A stretch of DNA of 64,000 nucleotides from Hyalangium versicolor (GTDB lineage Bacteria; Myxococcota; Myxococcia; Myxococcales; Myxococcaceae), in contig NZ_JAHXBF010000023.1 of NCBI RefSeq assembly GCF_020103695.1, forward strand, positions 145,585 through 209,584, written 5' to 3'. Each line of letters opens with the position of its first letter. The first letter of the stretch is position 1. The notes under the pieces are model-generated. The model searched no databases and was not told where the DNA came from. It saw only the letters and a list, made by a program, of their open reading frames with translations. Made by a program: the position numbers and the translations under genes. Shown here piece by piece: positions 37,075-45,654 of this stretch.

Positions 37075-39303
37075 ATGCCTGTGGTGGAATCCCGCATCGA
37101 CACCGTGACCCTTTACCAGCAGGGAGCCCGTGTCACGCGGAAGCTCGTGCTGGAGTGCCCGGACGGCAAGCCTCCCACGGACATCGAGATCCCCCGCCTC
37201 CCGCTCTCGCTCTTCGATCCCACGGTGCGAGTGCGCGTGCTGTCCACGAACAGCGCTCAGGCGGATCTTTCGGCCACGAACGTGCGTGTGGGCCTGTGGA
37301 TCCCTCCTCGAGAGGCTCCGCTGGAGACCGTGGACGAGGCGGCGCTGCGCTCGCTGCGCCAGCAGGTGCGGACGGTGGAGAGCCAGCTGCGCGAGCTCGA
37401 GTGGGAGATGTCCATCCTCGGCGGCATCACCATTCCGCCGCGCCCGGAGCCGGAGGAAGGCAAGCCGCCTCCGCCCTCGCCGCTCGGGGCGCGCATGGCG
37501 TTGGAGCAGTTCTCGTACGAGGGGGTGCAGAACCGGCTCACGGAGGCGCGCAAGCTGCGTGAGCAGCGGCGCAAGCTCTACGAGGACGTGGCGGTGCTGG
37601 AGCAGAAGATCGCCCAGGCCTCCACGGCCCGCGAGGTGACGGCCTCCGAGCTCTACAAGTCCGTGCACGTGCAGCTGCGCCACGGCGGCGCGACGCTCGC
37701 TCGGGCGGAACTCTCGGTGGAGTACTTCATCCCCGGCGCCCGCTGGGCCCCCAGCTACCAGTGCCGGCTGTCGCGAGACTGCCGCGAGGTGGAGCTGGTG
37801 ATGCGCGCGTTGATCTGCCAGGCCTCGGGCGAGGACTGGCAGGGGGTGAGGCTGGTGCTCTCCACCGCAGCGCCGCTGACGTGGACGGAGCTGCCGGAGC
37901 TGCCCTCCATCCGCATCGGCCGGGCCCAGCCTCCTGCTTCCGCGCGCGCGGGGTTCCGTCCCGCGCCGCAGGGCGCTGGCGCGCTCTTCTCCGACTATGA
38001 CCGGGACCGCTCGACGCTGCTGCAGCGGCTGCCCGCTTCGCTCCCGTATGATTTCCCGGCCCTGCCCGCGCCCGCGGATCTGGAGGAACTCTCCATCGCC
38101 CCACCGGAACCCGTCTTCCAGGAGGAGCGCATCGAGAAGAAGAAGAAGGGCTCGAGGCGGATGAAGGAAGTGGCGGTGGAGGCGGAGATGGATGACGACG
38201 CCTCGCGCGACGAAGAGGTGCTCTCAGCCGTGCGCGATAGGGCCTACGCGGAGGAGTCCTACGAGCCCGCTCCCCCTCCACCTCCCATGCCTGCTCCTGC
38301 CATGGCGCCGGCTCCCGCCGCTCGTGCGGCTCCAATGAAGGCCCTCTCCGTGGGCAGGTCCGCGGTATCGCGCGGCGGCCCTGGCAGCGCGGGGGGATCA
38401 CCCACGCAGGCGGGCCTGGAGGCGGTGGTGTTCACCCACCTGCGGCTCTCGACTCCCACGGACGGGAGCAACCGCAATCGGCTCCAGCCCGTGGACTCGC
38501 GGCGCTACTACCTGGAGACGCTGGCGCGCTTCTCCGTCACCGTGACGTTCGACGTCATGGCCGTGGTGGCCGAGGCGGAGAACCGGGCCCGCTCCGCCGC
38601 GCACACCCCGCTGCCCGCGGGCGCCGTGGATGCCCGGAGCGTCGGCGGCTACTTCGACTTCAGCTACACGGCGGATGCGACGGTGGATGTGCCCTCGGAC
38701 GGAGGGTTCCACTCGGTGGCGCTGGGCACCCGCTCCGGCGAGGCCAGCGTGCTCTACGTGGCCGTGCCTCGCGAGGACACCAACGTCTACCGTCAGGCGC
38801 AGGTGAGGAACCCGCTGCCCGCGCCCATGCTGGCCGGCCCGGCGGAGGTGTACGTGGGCGGAGAGTACGTGCTGTCCACCACGCTGCCCGCGGTGGCGCC
38901 GCGCGGAGACTTCAAGCTGGGGCTCGGCGTGGAGCAGGCCATCCGCTGCGCACGGAACACGAAGTTCCACGAGGCCCGCAGCGGCACGAAGATCGTCGCC
39001 ACCACGGAGCTGTGGCACGACATCACCATCGATCTGGTCAACAACCTGGATCGGGAGATCGTCTGCGAGGTCCGCGAGCGCATCCCCCAGCCCGAGAAGG
39101 AGGCGGAGGTGGTGGTCGAGGAGGGCACGGTGACTCCCGCGTGGGAATCCTACACGCAGGAGGAGCGAGACCGAGCCATCGAAGGCGGCCGCCGCTGGCG
39201 CATCACCGTGCCCGCGAATGCCAGCAGCAAGCTGGAGGCCCAGTACGTGGTGAAGCTGTATGCCAACAACGAGCTCAACGGCGGCAACCGCCGGGAGGCG
39301 TGA
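37075..39303 (+). CDS. DUF4139 (MuiA-like) protein, paralogue 1
   Basis: A 742-residue protein. An N-terminal DUF4140-like segment (ESRIDTVTLYQQGARVTRK, EIPRLPLSLFDPTVRV) is followed by a helical coiled-coil stretch (about 90-190), and the DUF4139 domain starts around residue 210 (VEYFIPGARWAPSYQCRL, GEDWQGVRLVLSTAAP). This is the architecture of mucoidy-inhibitor MuiA-like proteins. A charged and Pro-rich insert lies at about 350-430. No signal peptide is visible. The ATG at 37075 was chosen within an in-frame TTG/ATG cluster. It lies two bases before its paralogue (39305) and probably forms one operon with it. MuiA-like proteins were linked to exopolysaccharide control; the molecular role is unknown. 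Confidence 0.85.
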   Translation: MPVVESRIDTVTLYQQGARVTRKLVLECPDGKPPTDIEIPRLPLSLFDPTVRVRVLSTNSAQADLSATNVRVGLWIPPREAPLETVDEAALRSLRQQVRTVESQLRELEWEMSILGGITIPPRPEPEEGKPPPPSPLGARMALEQFSYEGVQNRLTEARKLREQRRKLYEDVAVLEQKIAQASTAREVTASELYKSVHVQLRHGGATLARAELSVEYFIPGARWAPSYQCRLSRDCREVELVMRALICQASGEDWQGVRLVLSTAAPLTWTELPELPSIRIGRAQPPASARAGFRPAPQGAGALFSDYDRDRSTLLQRLPASLPYDFPALPAPADLEELSIAPPEPVFQEERIEKKKKGSRRMKEVAVEAEMDDDASRDEEVLSAVRDRAYAEESYEPAPPPPPMPAPAMAPAPAARAAPMKALSVGRSAVSRGGPGSAGGSPTQAGLEAVVFTHLRLSTPTDGSNRNRLQPVDSRRYYLETLARFSVTVTFDVMAVVAEAENRARSAAHTPLPAGAVDARSVGGYFDFSYTADATVDVPSDGGFHSVALGTRSGEASVLYVAVPREDTNVYRQAQVRNPLPAPMLAGPAEVYVGGEYVLSTTLPAVAPRGDFKLGLGVEQAIRCARNTKFHEARSGTKIVATTELWHDITIDLVNNLDREIVCEVRERIPQPEKEAEVVVEEGTVTPAWESYTQEERDRAIEGGRRWRITVPANASSKLEAQYVVKLYANNELNGGNRREA

Positions 39304-39304
39304 C

Positions 39305-40933
39305 ATGAGCACGGCAATCCAACCCACCTCTGCCGCGGGCGTCGAGCGCTTCGAGCCCCCCCTCCCCACCGGAGTCACCGTGCTGGAGGCCCCGGTCCAC
39401 AGCGTCACGCTGCTGGAGGATCGCGCCCAGGTCAGCCGGCGCGGCACCGTGCGAGTAAACGCGGGGCAGAACCGCATCATCGTCCACGGCGTGGCACCGG
39501 TGCTTCAGGACGTGTCCCTGCGCGCGGAGGTGCTCGCGGGGCGCTCGCGCGTGGCGGACGTGCGCATTCGCCGCGGCCTGCGCATCCGGACGGCGGACAA
39601 GCCCGAGGCGGCCCGCGTGCTGGAGGAGAAACTCGAGGCGTTGCAGCGCGAGCGCCAGCGGGTGCTGGAAGATCAAGCCAATGACCGCGCGCGCTTCGAG
39701 CGCATCCAGCAACTGCTGCACCTGGGAGCCACCGAGCTGCCCGTGGATGCCGGCTGGGGCATGGGCATGGCGTCTCAGTGGAACGACTCGTTCGACACGC
39801 TGTTCCGCAAGGCGCGCCAGCTGCGCGAGTCCACGCTGCAAGCCACCTTCACGGCGGAGCGGCTGGCGGAGGAGATCAGCGCGGTGACGCGGCAGCGCCA
39901 GGCGTTGGATCGCGTGGACCACCAGCTGGTGTCCTGGCTGGAGGCGGACGTGCTGGCCGAGGCCGCGGGCGAGGTGGAGCTGCGCATCGACTACGTGGTG
40001 CCGAACGCGCTCTGGCGGCCGCTGCACACGGCGCGGCTGGTGGGGCGAAACCGGGTGCAGCTGACCTCCTCGGCCGCCGTCTGGCAGGACACGGGCGAGG
40101 ACTGGAAGGACGTGGAGCTGCGCTTCTCCACGGCGCGCTCCTCGCTGGGCACCGAGCCGCCGCTGCTTCAGCAGGACCTGCTCACCGTGAAGAAGAAGAA
40201 CGAGGCGGTGGTGGTGCAGGCCCGGCAGGTGCAGGTGCAGAAGGCCGGCATGGGCAGCGCACCCGCCTCCGGGGGCTCTCGTCCCGCCGCGCCCTCCAGC
40301 GTGGATCTGCCGGGCGTGGATGACGGCGGAGAGACGCGCACCCTGCGAGCGCCGGGCAAGAGCACCGTCCCCTCGGATGGGCGGCCCAACGTCATCCCGC
40401 TCTTCAGCTCCGAGAGCGACGCGGAGGCAGCGCTGGTGACGTTCCCGGAGCTGGAGCCCAAGGTGTTCCTGCGTGCGGTGACGCGCAACACCTCGCCGAG
40501 CCCGCTGCTGGCCGGGCCGGTGGAGCTGCTGCAGGACAACGGCTTCGTGGGCTGGACGCAGACGCTCTTCGTGTCACCCCAGGAGAAGTTCGAGCTGAGC
40601 TTCGGCCCGGATGACTCGCTGCGCGTCCAGCGCGACGAGAAGAAGAGCAGCAAGCAGCACCACGTGAGCAAGTGGAACGAGACGACCACCCACATCACCG
40701 TCTACCTCTCGAACCTCTCGGGAGAGGCGCGGAAGGTGCTCGTCACCGAGCGCCTGCCTGTGTCCGAGATCGAGCATGTGAAGGTGGAACTGGACACCGA
40801 GAAGACCACCGGTGAGCCCGAGCTGGACGACAATGGGTTCTGCAAGTGGAAGGCCGAGGTCCCCGCCAATGGGCACCTGGTGATCCACCTGAGGTTCAAG
40901 GTCTCCATGGCCCCGGGAGTCCAGAGCGCCTGA
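39305..40933 (+). CDS. DUF4139 (MuiA-like) protein, paralogue 2
   Basis: A 542-residue protein with the same plan as its upstream neighbour: N-terminal VHSVTLLEDRAQVSRRGTV, then VHGVAPVLQDVSLRAEV, coiled-coil helices at about 95-215, then the DUF4139 part (RIDYVVPNALWRPLHTARLV, GEDWKDVELRFSTARS). It is shorter because it lacks the charged insert. The start ATG lies one base after the stop of paralogue 1, so the pair is almost certainly co-transcribed and may form a heteromer (inference). No signal peptide is visible. A small lipoprotein gene follows after 29 bases. Confidence 0.87.
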   Translation: MSTAIQPTSAAGVERFEPPLPTGVTVLEAPVHSVTLLEDRAQVSRRGTVRVNAGQNRIIVHGVAPVLQDVSLRAEVLAGRSRVADVRIRRGLRIRTADKPEAARVLEEKLEALQRERQRVLEDQANDRARFERIQQLLHLGATELPVDAGWGMGMASQWNDSFDTLFRKARQLRESTLQATFTAERLAEEISAVTRQRQALDRVDHQLVSWLEADVLAEAAGEVELRIDYVVPNALWRPLHTARLVGRNRVQLTSSAAVWQDTGEDWKDVELRFSTARSSLGTEPPLLQQDLLTVKKKNEAVVVQARQVQVQKAGMGSAPASGGSRPAAPSSVDLPGVDDGGETRTLRAPGKSTVPSDGRPNVIPLFSSESDAEAALVTFPELEPKVFLRAVTRNTSPSPLLAGPVELLQDNGFVGWTQTLFVSPQEKFELSFGPDDSLRVQRDEKKSSKQHHVSKWNETTTHITVYLSNLSGEARKVLVTERLPVSEIEHVKVELDTEKTTGEPELDDNGFCKWKAEVPANGHLVIHLRFKVSMAPGVQSA

Positions 40934-40962
40934 GGGCCGGCGGTACGAAAGCGAGAGGCTCC

Positions 40963-41313
40963 ATGCGCGCCGTCCAGGTCCTTCCCGTTCTGCTGCTCAC
41001 CCTGGTGGCCGCCTGCAGCGGCGTTCAGACCGCGGAGGATCCCTCGAAGCCTCCGCCGCCGAAGACGACGGTGGAGATACGGAACCACAAGCAGCTCGAC
41101 TTCACAGTGTACGTGATGAATGAGACGACACGCATCCGGCTGGGGATGGTGCCGGCGATGAGCAGCCGCACCTTCACCATCCCCTCTCACCTGGTCATCG
41201 ACCAGGGCCGGCTGCGCTTCCAGGCCGACCCCATCGGCTCGAATGAAGTCGCGTCCACGAACGAGGAGCTCCTGGTGCATGCGGGAGAAGCGTTCTCGCT
41301 GACGATCCAGTAG
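40963..41313 (+). CDS. Small lipoprotein
   Basis: A 116-residue lipoprotein: MRAVQVLPVLLLTLVAACSG with the Cys at residue 18 as lipidation site. The mature part has a Pro-rich linker (PSKPPPPKTT) and about 75 residues of beta-rich sequence (VEIRNHKQLDFTVYVMNETT, IRLGMVPAMSSRTFTIPSH). The ATG at 40963 follows GAGAGGCTCC. It lies 29 bases after the second DUF4139 gene and may be in the same operon, giving that unit an envelope component. No family was recognised. Confidence 0.78.
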   Translation: MRAVQVLPVLLLTLVAACSGVQTAEDPSKPPPPKTTVEIRNHKQLDFTVYVMNETTRIRLGMVPAMSSRTFTIPSHLVIDQGRLRFQADPIGSNEVASTNEELLVHAGEAFSLTIQ

Positions 41314-41360
41314 CACCTTCGCTGGCCCTACCCATACGGTCCTGTGCTAGATGCACCCGT

Positions 41361-41876
41361 ATGCTCGATCACATCATGTTGCGGGTGAAGGACTACGCCG
41401 AGTCCAAGCGCTTCTATGACGAGGTGCTCGGGACGCTCGGCTACCGGATGGTCATGGAGTTCGAGGAGGGCGGTGGGTACGGAGACACCAAGCCCTACTT
41501 CTGGATCGGTGCCGCGGGGGATCCGCATCCGCGCCTCCACATGGCTTTCGCGGCCAAGGACCACGCCGCGGTGGATGCGTTCCACGCCAAGGCGCTGGCA
41601 CTGGGCGCGAAGGATGACGGCGCCCCCGGCCTGCGCCCGCATTACCACGCGTCCTACTATGGCGCGTTCGTGATCGACCCGAACGGCCACAACATCGAGG
41701 CCGTGTGCCACACGCCCGCGAACCAGTTGAAGAAGGCCGCCTCGAAGAAGTCCGCGCGCAAGGCCTCCTCTGCGCGCAAGGCAGCCCCCAGCAAGGCGGC
41801 CGCCAAGAAGAAGGCCGCCCCCGCGTCGAAGCGCGGCGGAGCTCGGAAGAAGTCCACACCCCGTCGCGGCCGCTGA
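41361..41876 (+). CDS. VOC/glyoxalase-fold protein with histone H1-like tail
   Basis: A 171-residue protein. Residues 1-118 are a VOC (glyoxalase/bleomycin-resistance) domain: MLDHIMLRVKDYAESKRFYD, then YFWIGAAGDPHPRLHMAF and YYGAFVIDPNGHNIEAV, with the usual His and Glu metal positions. Residues about 120-171 are almost purely Lys, Ala, Ser and Arg (SARKASSARKAAPSKAAAKK), like histone H1 or HMGA-type tails that bind DNA minor groove or phosphate. The catalytic fold with a nucleic-acid-binding tail is unusual. Myxobacteria use HMGA-like tails in CarD, so a DNA-associated enzyme is conceivable (inference). The ATG at 41361 starts directly at the domain. Confidence 0.9.
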   Translation: MLDHIMLRVKDYAESKRFYDEVLGTLGYRMVMEFEEGGGYGDTKPYFWIGAAGDPHPRLHMAFAAKDHAAVDAFHAKALALGAKDDGAPGLRPHYHASYYGAFVIDPNGHNIEAVCHTPANQLKKAASKKSARKASSARKAAPSKAAAKKKAAPASKRGGARKKSTPRRGR

Positions 41877-41888
41877 GCCCCCTAGCAG

Positions 41889-41955
41889 CCAGGCAGCCCC
41901 TGTCGGGCGCGGTCCGTGCAAACCTGTCCACCAGTCCTACAGGTTCGGCGTGAGT
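41889..41955 (-). repeat. Dispersed hairpin repeat, copy D
   Basis: Read on the minus strand, a perfect AACCTGT / ACAGGTT stem with an 11-base loop is followed by CGGACCGCGCCCGACAGGGG. The stem sequence differs from copy C (AACTGGTATG / CATACCGGTT) yet pairing is kept. It lies between the VOC gene and the channel gene. The rest of 41877-42063 shows no gene. Confidence 0.6.
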
Positions 41956-42063
41956 CCGCGCCCCGGGGTGCCTCAGTCCTCCTTGGAATTGCCCACATAG
42001 TAGGTGGATGAAGTCTTCCGGGCCCAGGCCGTGAAGAGGAGCCGGTGCTAGCCTGAAGGCCTC

Positions 42064-44055
42064 ATGGCCCGTCTGCTGCGGCGTGCCGGACGTGCCGCGC
42101 GCGCGTGGCTCATCTACCGGCTGGATCAGCTCCTCACCTACCCGCCTCTGGTACAGGTGGCAGCGCTGCTGCTGCTCACGGCAATCCTCATCGCGGGCTT
42201 CGCGTTCCTGGCGCGGCTGACCTTCCCCCAGGAGCCCTCGCTGCCGGATGCCACCGAAGCGCTCTGGTGGTCCGTCACCCACTTCCTGGACGGCGGGACG
42301 ATGGCGACGGATCCGATGCCGATGCGGCTGCTGGCGTTGGGCGCCACGTGCGCGGGTATCCTGGCCGTCTCGCTGCTGACGGCGGCGCTGGCCTCGAAGA
42401 TGGGCGAGCGCATCGCGGACATGCGCTCGGGCCTGAACCCCGTGGTCGAGCGAGACCACGTGCTGTGCCTGGGCTATGACCCGAACGTGGCGCTGGTGGC
42501 GCGGGAGATCGCGCGCTCGGGCCAGCGCTGCACGCTGGTGGTGCTGGCCCCTGAGGACAAGGACCGGATCGACGCGGCGCTGAGGCCGGCACGGCAAGTC
42601 CCCAGGCACCGGCTGCGCACGGTGGTGCGCACGGGAGACCCGCGCAACGAGCAGGCGCTGCTCCGGGTGGCGGCGCAGAACGCGCGAGCCATCATCGTGA
42701 TGCCACCGGCGAACCTGTCGGATGACGATTCGGTGCAGTGGACGTTGTCCACACTGCTGGCCATGCGGCGCGTGGCGGAGGAGGGCTTCGGGGGACGCGT
42801 CATCGTCGAGGCGCGCCACACCGAGGCACGGGAACTCTTGTCGCTGGCAGGCGAGCCGGGAGTGGCGGGCCCGGGGCAACTGGCGTTGGACATCGTGGCC
42901 TCGGACGAGGTGGTGGCCAGCATCCTCGCGGCGAGCACCCGGCAGGACGGCATCTACTTCGTGCTGCGCCACCTGCTGGCCTTCGACGGCTGCGAGTTCT
43001 ACGTGGAGCCCGTCCCGGAGGCGCTGGCCGGCCGGACCTTCGACGAGGCGCACGCCGTGGTGCGAGATGCCATCCTGGTGGGAGTGAGCACGGAGGATGG
43101 AGAGCTCCTCTTGTCTCCGGCCCCTTCGAGTCAGCGACGGCTGGAGCGCGCGGATCGGCTCATCCTGCTCGCACCGGGGCGAAACAGGTGGCGAGCGGGA
43201 GGAGAACTGCCCCCACCGTTGCTGCCGGAGCACTCCGCCATGCCGGACCCTGCTCCGCAGAACGTGAGCGTGGTGGGCTTCAACTCGACGCTCCCGCACC
43301 TGCTGAAGGAGCTGAGCGTGAGCCTGCCACAGGGCTCACGGGTGCAGGTGGTCGCGGGCGACAACTCTCCCCGGGCGCTCATGGTGGTGGAGAACGTGCG
43401 CACGGAGGTGGACTCGGTGCAGCTCTCGTGTGACACGCGCCCGGCGGCTCCGCTGATGCACCGGGGGCAGCACGAGATGTGCCGGGCAGACGCAGTGGTC
43501 ATCCTAGGCAACGAGGATCCGCAGGACGAGAACGGCGACGCGAGCGCGCTGGCCATGCTGCTGCGGCTGAGGCACGGGCAGAAGGTGAGCGGGCACCGGG
43601 CCCGGCGCGTGGTGACGGAGGTGAGGGATCCCCGCTCCGCGGTGCACATCGCCCCGAGGCGAGGGGATGCCGTGGTCTCCAGCGACGTGGTGGCGATGCT
43701 GTTGGCGCAGGTGGTGTTGGATCCGGACGTGGCGCCCGTCTACCGGGAGATGCTCTCGCTGCGAGGCGTCGCGGTGCGGCTGGGACCGCGCCATGCCTAT
43801 GTCACGGCGAGCCCGTCCACTTTCGCGCAGGTGCAGGCCAACGCGAGGGCTCGAGGCGAGGTGGCGCTGGGCTTCTACCCGGATCCGCGAGGCCAGGAGC
43901 GATCGCTGGCGCGCCAGCGATTGGAAGAGGGCGACGTGGAGCTGGGCGAGGACGCCTGGCTCAACCCGCCGAGAGACACGCCGGTGCCAGACACTGAAGA
44001 CACACAGGTGGTGGTGCTGGCTCCCCTGCCCCACGGGCGGGCGAGCGGCTGTTGA
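42064..44055 (+). CDS. CASTOR/POLLUX-like ion channel with RCK domains
   Basis: A 663-residue protein. Two membrane helices (about 30-51 and 90-112) flank a pore-loop region, EALWWSVTHFLDGGTMATD. After the second helix come two RCK/TrkA-N-like nucleotide-binding units (VVERDHVLCLGYDPN, HRLRTVVRTGDPRNEQAL and a second one beginning NVSVVGFNSTLPHLLK). The pore loop resembles the CASTOR/POLLUX filter rather than the TVGYG of K+ channels. Such channels conduct Ca2+ or K+ in plants; bacterial homologues are little studied. The start ATG precedes a basic N-terminus (RLLRRAGRAARAW). It stands alone. Confidence 0.87.
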   Translation: MARLLRRAGRAARAWLIYRLDQLLTYPPLVQVAALLLLTAILIAGFAFLARLTFPQEPSLPDATEALWWSVTHFLDGGTMATDPMPMRLLALGATCAGILAVSLLTAALASKMGERIADMRSGLNPVVERDHVLCLGYDPNVALVAREIARSGQRCTLVVLAPEDKDRIDAALRPARQVPRHRLRTVVRTGDPRNEQALLRVAAQNARAIIVMPPANLSDDDSVQWTLSTLLAMRRVAEEGFGGRVIVEARHTEARELLSLAGEPGVAGPGQLALDIVASDEVVASILAASTRQDGIYFVLRHLLAFDGCEFYVEPVPEALAGRTFDEAHAVVRDAILVGVSTEDGELLLSPAPSSQRRLERADRLILLAPGRNRWRAGGELPPPLLPEHSAMPDPAPQNVSVVGFNSTLPHLLKELSVSLPQGSRVQVVAGDNSPRALMVVENVRTEVDSVQLSCDTRPAAPLMHRGQHEMCRADAVVILGNEDPQDENGDASALAMLLRLRHGQKVSGHRARRVVTEVRDPRSAVHIAPRRGDAVVSSDVVAMLLAQVVLDPDVAPVYREMLSLRGVAVRLGPRHAYVTASPSTFAQVQANARARGEVALGFYPDPRGQERSLARQRLEEGDVELGEDAWLNPPRDTPVPDTEDTQVVVLAPLPHGRASGC

Positions 44056-44221
44056 CGGAATGTTGAGTACGAAATAATTGCTACGGCCGCGCTTTGGGAA
44101 ACCAGCAGCGCCCCGCTCATACGCGGGAGGACCGAGCCTCGAAAACACTTCAACCCTGTCACACCGGCCACGGTGCGTGGACCGGACTGCTCCCTGTCTG
44201 TCTTTTCACTCCAGAGAGAAC

Positions 44222-45460
44222 ATGAAGAAAGCCCTTCTGTTGGTTGGAACCCTGCTGTTCACCGTCACCGTGGCCTGTGGTCCTCAAGGCATCTTCACGG
44301 ATGAAGACCCGGATCCACTCCAGGTATCGCAGGCTGCTCTCACGGTGCAAAACTGCACCGCACTGCCCGCAAGTTCCATCATTGCCTCGGGGAGCGAGAC
44401 AGGAAACCCGGCGACCAACGCCACGGATGATCGGCTCGACACCCGGTGGAGCAACCTGGGCAAGGGCTCGTGGATCGATATCGATCTGGGCTCGGTGCAG
44501 TCCATCTCGGGAGCGGCGATCGCGTGGCATCAGGGAAACACCCGCACCAACAGCTTCATTCTCTCGGCCTCGTCGGACGGAATGAGCTACTCGCAGGTGT
44601 ACAGCGGGACGAGCACCGGCACGACGACGAGCGCGGAGACGTACAAGTTCAGCACGCTGTCGACGCGGCGGCTGCGGGTGACGGTGACCAGCAGCTCGAC
44701 GAGCGACTGGATGAGCATCGCGGAGATGCGGGTGTGCTCGGGGACGACGACGACGCCTCCCCCCGCGACGGCGGTGTGGACGGGCAACTTCGAGACGGGA
44801 GACCGGACGCAGTGGAGCGGCGCGCACATGGTGAACGCGGATCGACTGCAAGTGGTGTCCTCGCCGCTGCGTGAGGGCCGCTACGCGATGAAGGTGACGG
44901 TGAAGCAGGGCGACAACCCGATCAGCGCGAGCGGCAACCGGAACGAGCTGTACCGGATGACGCACGAGGCGGTGGGCTCGGAGTACTACTACCGGTGGAG
45001 CACGATGTTCGCGGCGGACTTCCCAAGCCCGAACACGTGGCAGGTGTTCACGCAGTGGCACCACGAGGGGAGCAGCGGCTCGCCGCCGATCGAATTCGTG
45101 GTGAACAACGGAAACATCAGCCTGAACTGCAGCAGCACCCAGGTCTGGAAGGCACCGCTCGTGCGCGGGGTGTGGCAGGACTTCATCTTCCACGTGAAGT
45201 GGTCGCCGAACGCGAGCACGGGCTTCGTGGAGCTGTATCACAATGGGCAGTTGGTGCTGCCCAAGCGCTCCTGCGCCACGCAGTTCTCGGGGATGTTGAA
45301 CTACCTGAAGATGGGGCTGTACCGGAACTCGACGATCGCGCCGGTGGGCGTGCTGTACCACGACGGGTTCACGATGGGGAAACAGCTCTCGGACGTGCAG
45401 CCCCAGGGAGTCACCCTGAGCACCTCCGCCGCGGCGGTCTCCTCCGCGTCGGACGAGTAG
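44222..45460 (+). CDS. Lipoprotein with discoidin and polysaccharide-lyase-like domains
   Basis: A 412-residue protein. The signal ends in a lipobox, VTVACG (Cys 19). Residues about 44-180 are a discoidin (F5/8 type C)-like domain: TDDRLDTRWSN, GSWIDIDLGSVQSISGAAIA, and a Thr/Ser-rich end. After a TTTTPPP linker, residues about 195-390 resemble the concanavalin-like beta-sandwich of heparin lyase I-type polysaccharide lyases (QVFTQWHHEGSSGSPPIEFV, GVWQDFIFHVKWSPN). It may cleave uronic acid-containing polysaccharides at the cell surface. The ATG has CAGAGAGAAC upstream. The presence of a GH88-like enzyme at 29030 fits the same type of substrate. The lyase call is by pattern only. Confidence 0.82.
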   Translation: MKKALLLVGTLLFTVTVACGPQGIFTDEDPDPLQVSQAALTVQNCTALPASSIIASGSETGNPATNATDDRLDTRWSNLGKGSWIDIDLGSVQSISGAAIAWHQGNTRTNSFILSASSDGMSYSQVYSGTSTGTTTSAETYKFSTLSTRRLRVTVTSSSTSDWMSIAEMRVCSGTTTTPPPATAVWTGNFETGDRTQWSGAHMVNADRLQVVSSPLREGRYAMKVTVKQGDNPISASGNRNELYRMTHEAVGSEYYYRWSTMFAADFPSPNTWQVFTQWHHEGSSGSPPIEFVVNNGNISLNCSSTQVWKAPLVRGVWQDFIFHVKWSPNASTGFVELYHNGQLVLPKRSCATQFSGMLNYLKMGLYRNSTIAPVGVLYHDGFTMGKQLSDVQPQGVTLSTSAAAVSSASDE

Positions 45461-45461
45461 C

Positions 45462-45513
45462 CCTCGTTTCGCCGAGGACAACAGGCGGCGGGTTCGAATC
45501 CCGCCGCCTTCAC
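45462..45513 (+). other. tRNA T-arm-like hairpin, candidate integration scar
   Basis: A 10-bp stem AGGCGGCGGG (45483-45492) / CCCGCCGCCT (45500-45509) encloses TTCGAAT, the sequence of a tRNA T-loop. It is preceded by a CCTCG-TTTCGC-CGAGG hairpin (45462-45477). No D-arm or anticodon arm can be made from the upstream bases, which are coding, so this is a fragment or a mimic, not a tRNA gene. Fragments of tRNA 3' ends mark integration sites of mobile elements. It could also act as the terminator of the gene ending at 45460. Confidence 0.4.
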
Positions 45514-45638
45514 GCCGCGCCAGATCGGCCGGCGCACGATCAACAGAGTGTCCCTACCCGTCTTATGTTCGTGGTAGGCAGCGCAAGAGAACCGTGGGAC
45601 GACCCTTGCGCCGGTGGACGACAGTGCCTAGCTGCATG

Positions 45639-45654
45639 TTCCAGGAACCTGGAA
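45639..45654. promoter_or_regulatory. Perfect palindrome overlapping the HTH start codon
   Basis: TTCCAGGAACCTGGAA: two 7-base arms around AA. Its last A is the first base of the ATG at 45654. A repressor bound here would block both transcription and ribosome access, which suggests autoregulation by the HTH protein encoded immediately after it. Confidence 0.5.

Noticed and set aside
44052..44095. A sigma-70-like promoter, TTGACG with an AT-rich stretch, before the lyase-like lipoprotein
   Set aside because: The -10 match is poor and the -35 overlaps the previous gene's stop, so support is too weak to list.
45437..45513. A complete tRNA gene ending in the T-arm-like hairpin
   Set aside because: No D-arm, anticodon arm or matching 5' acceptor strand; the upstream bases are the end of a protein gene.
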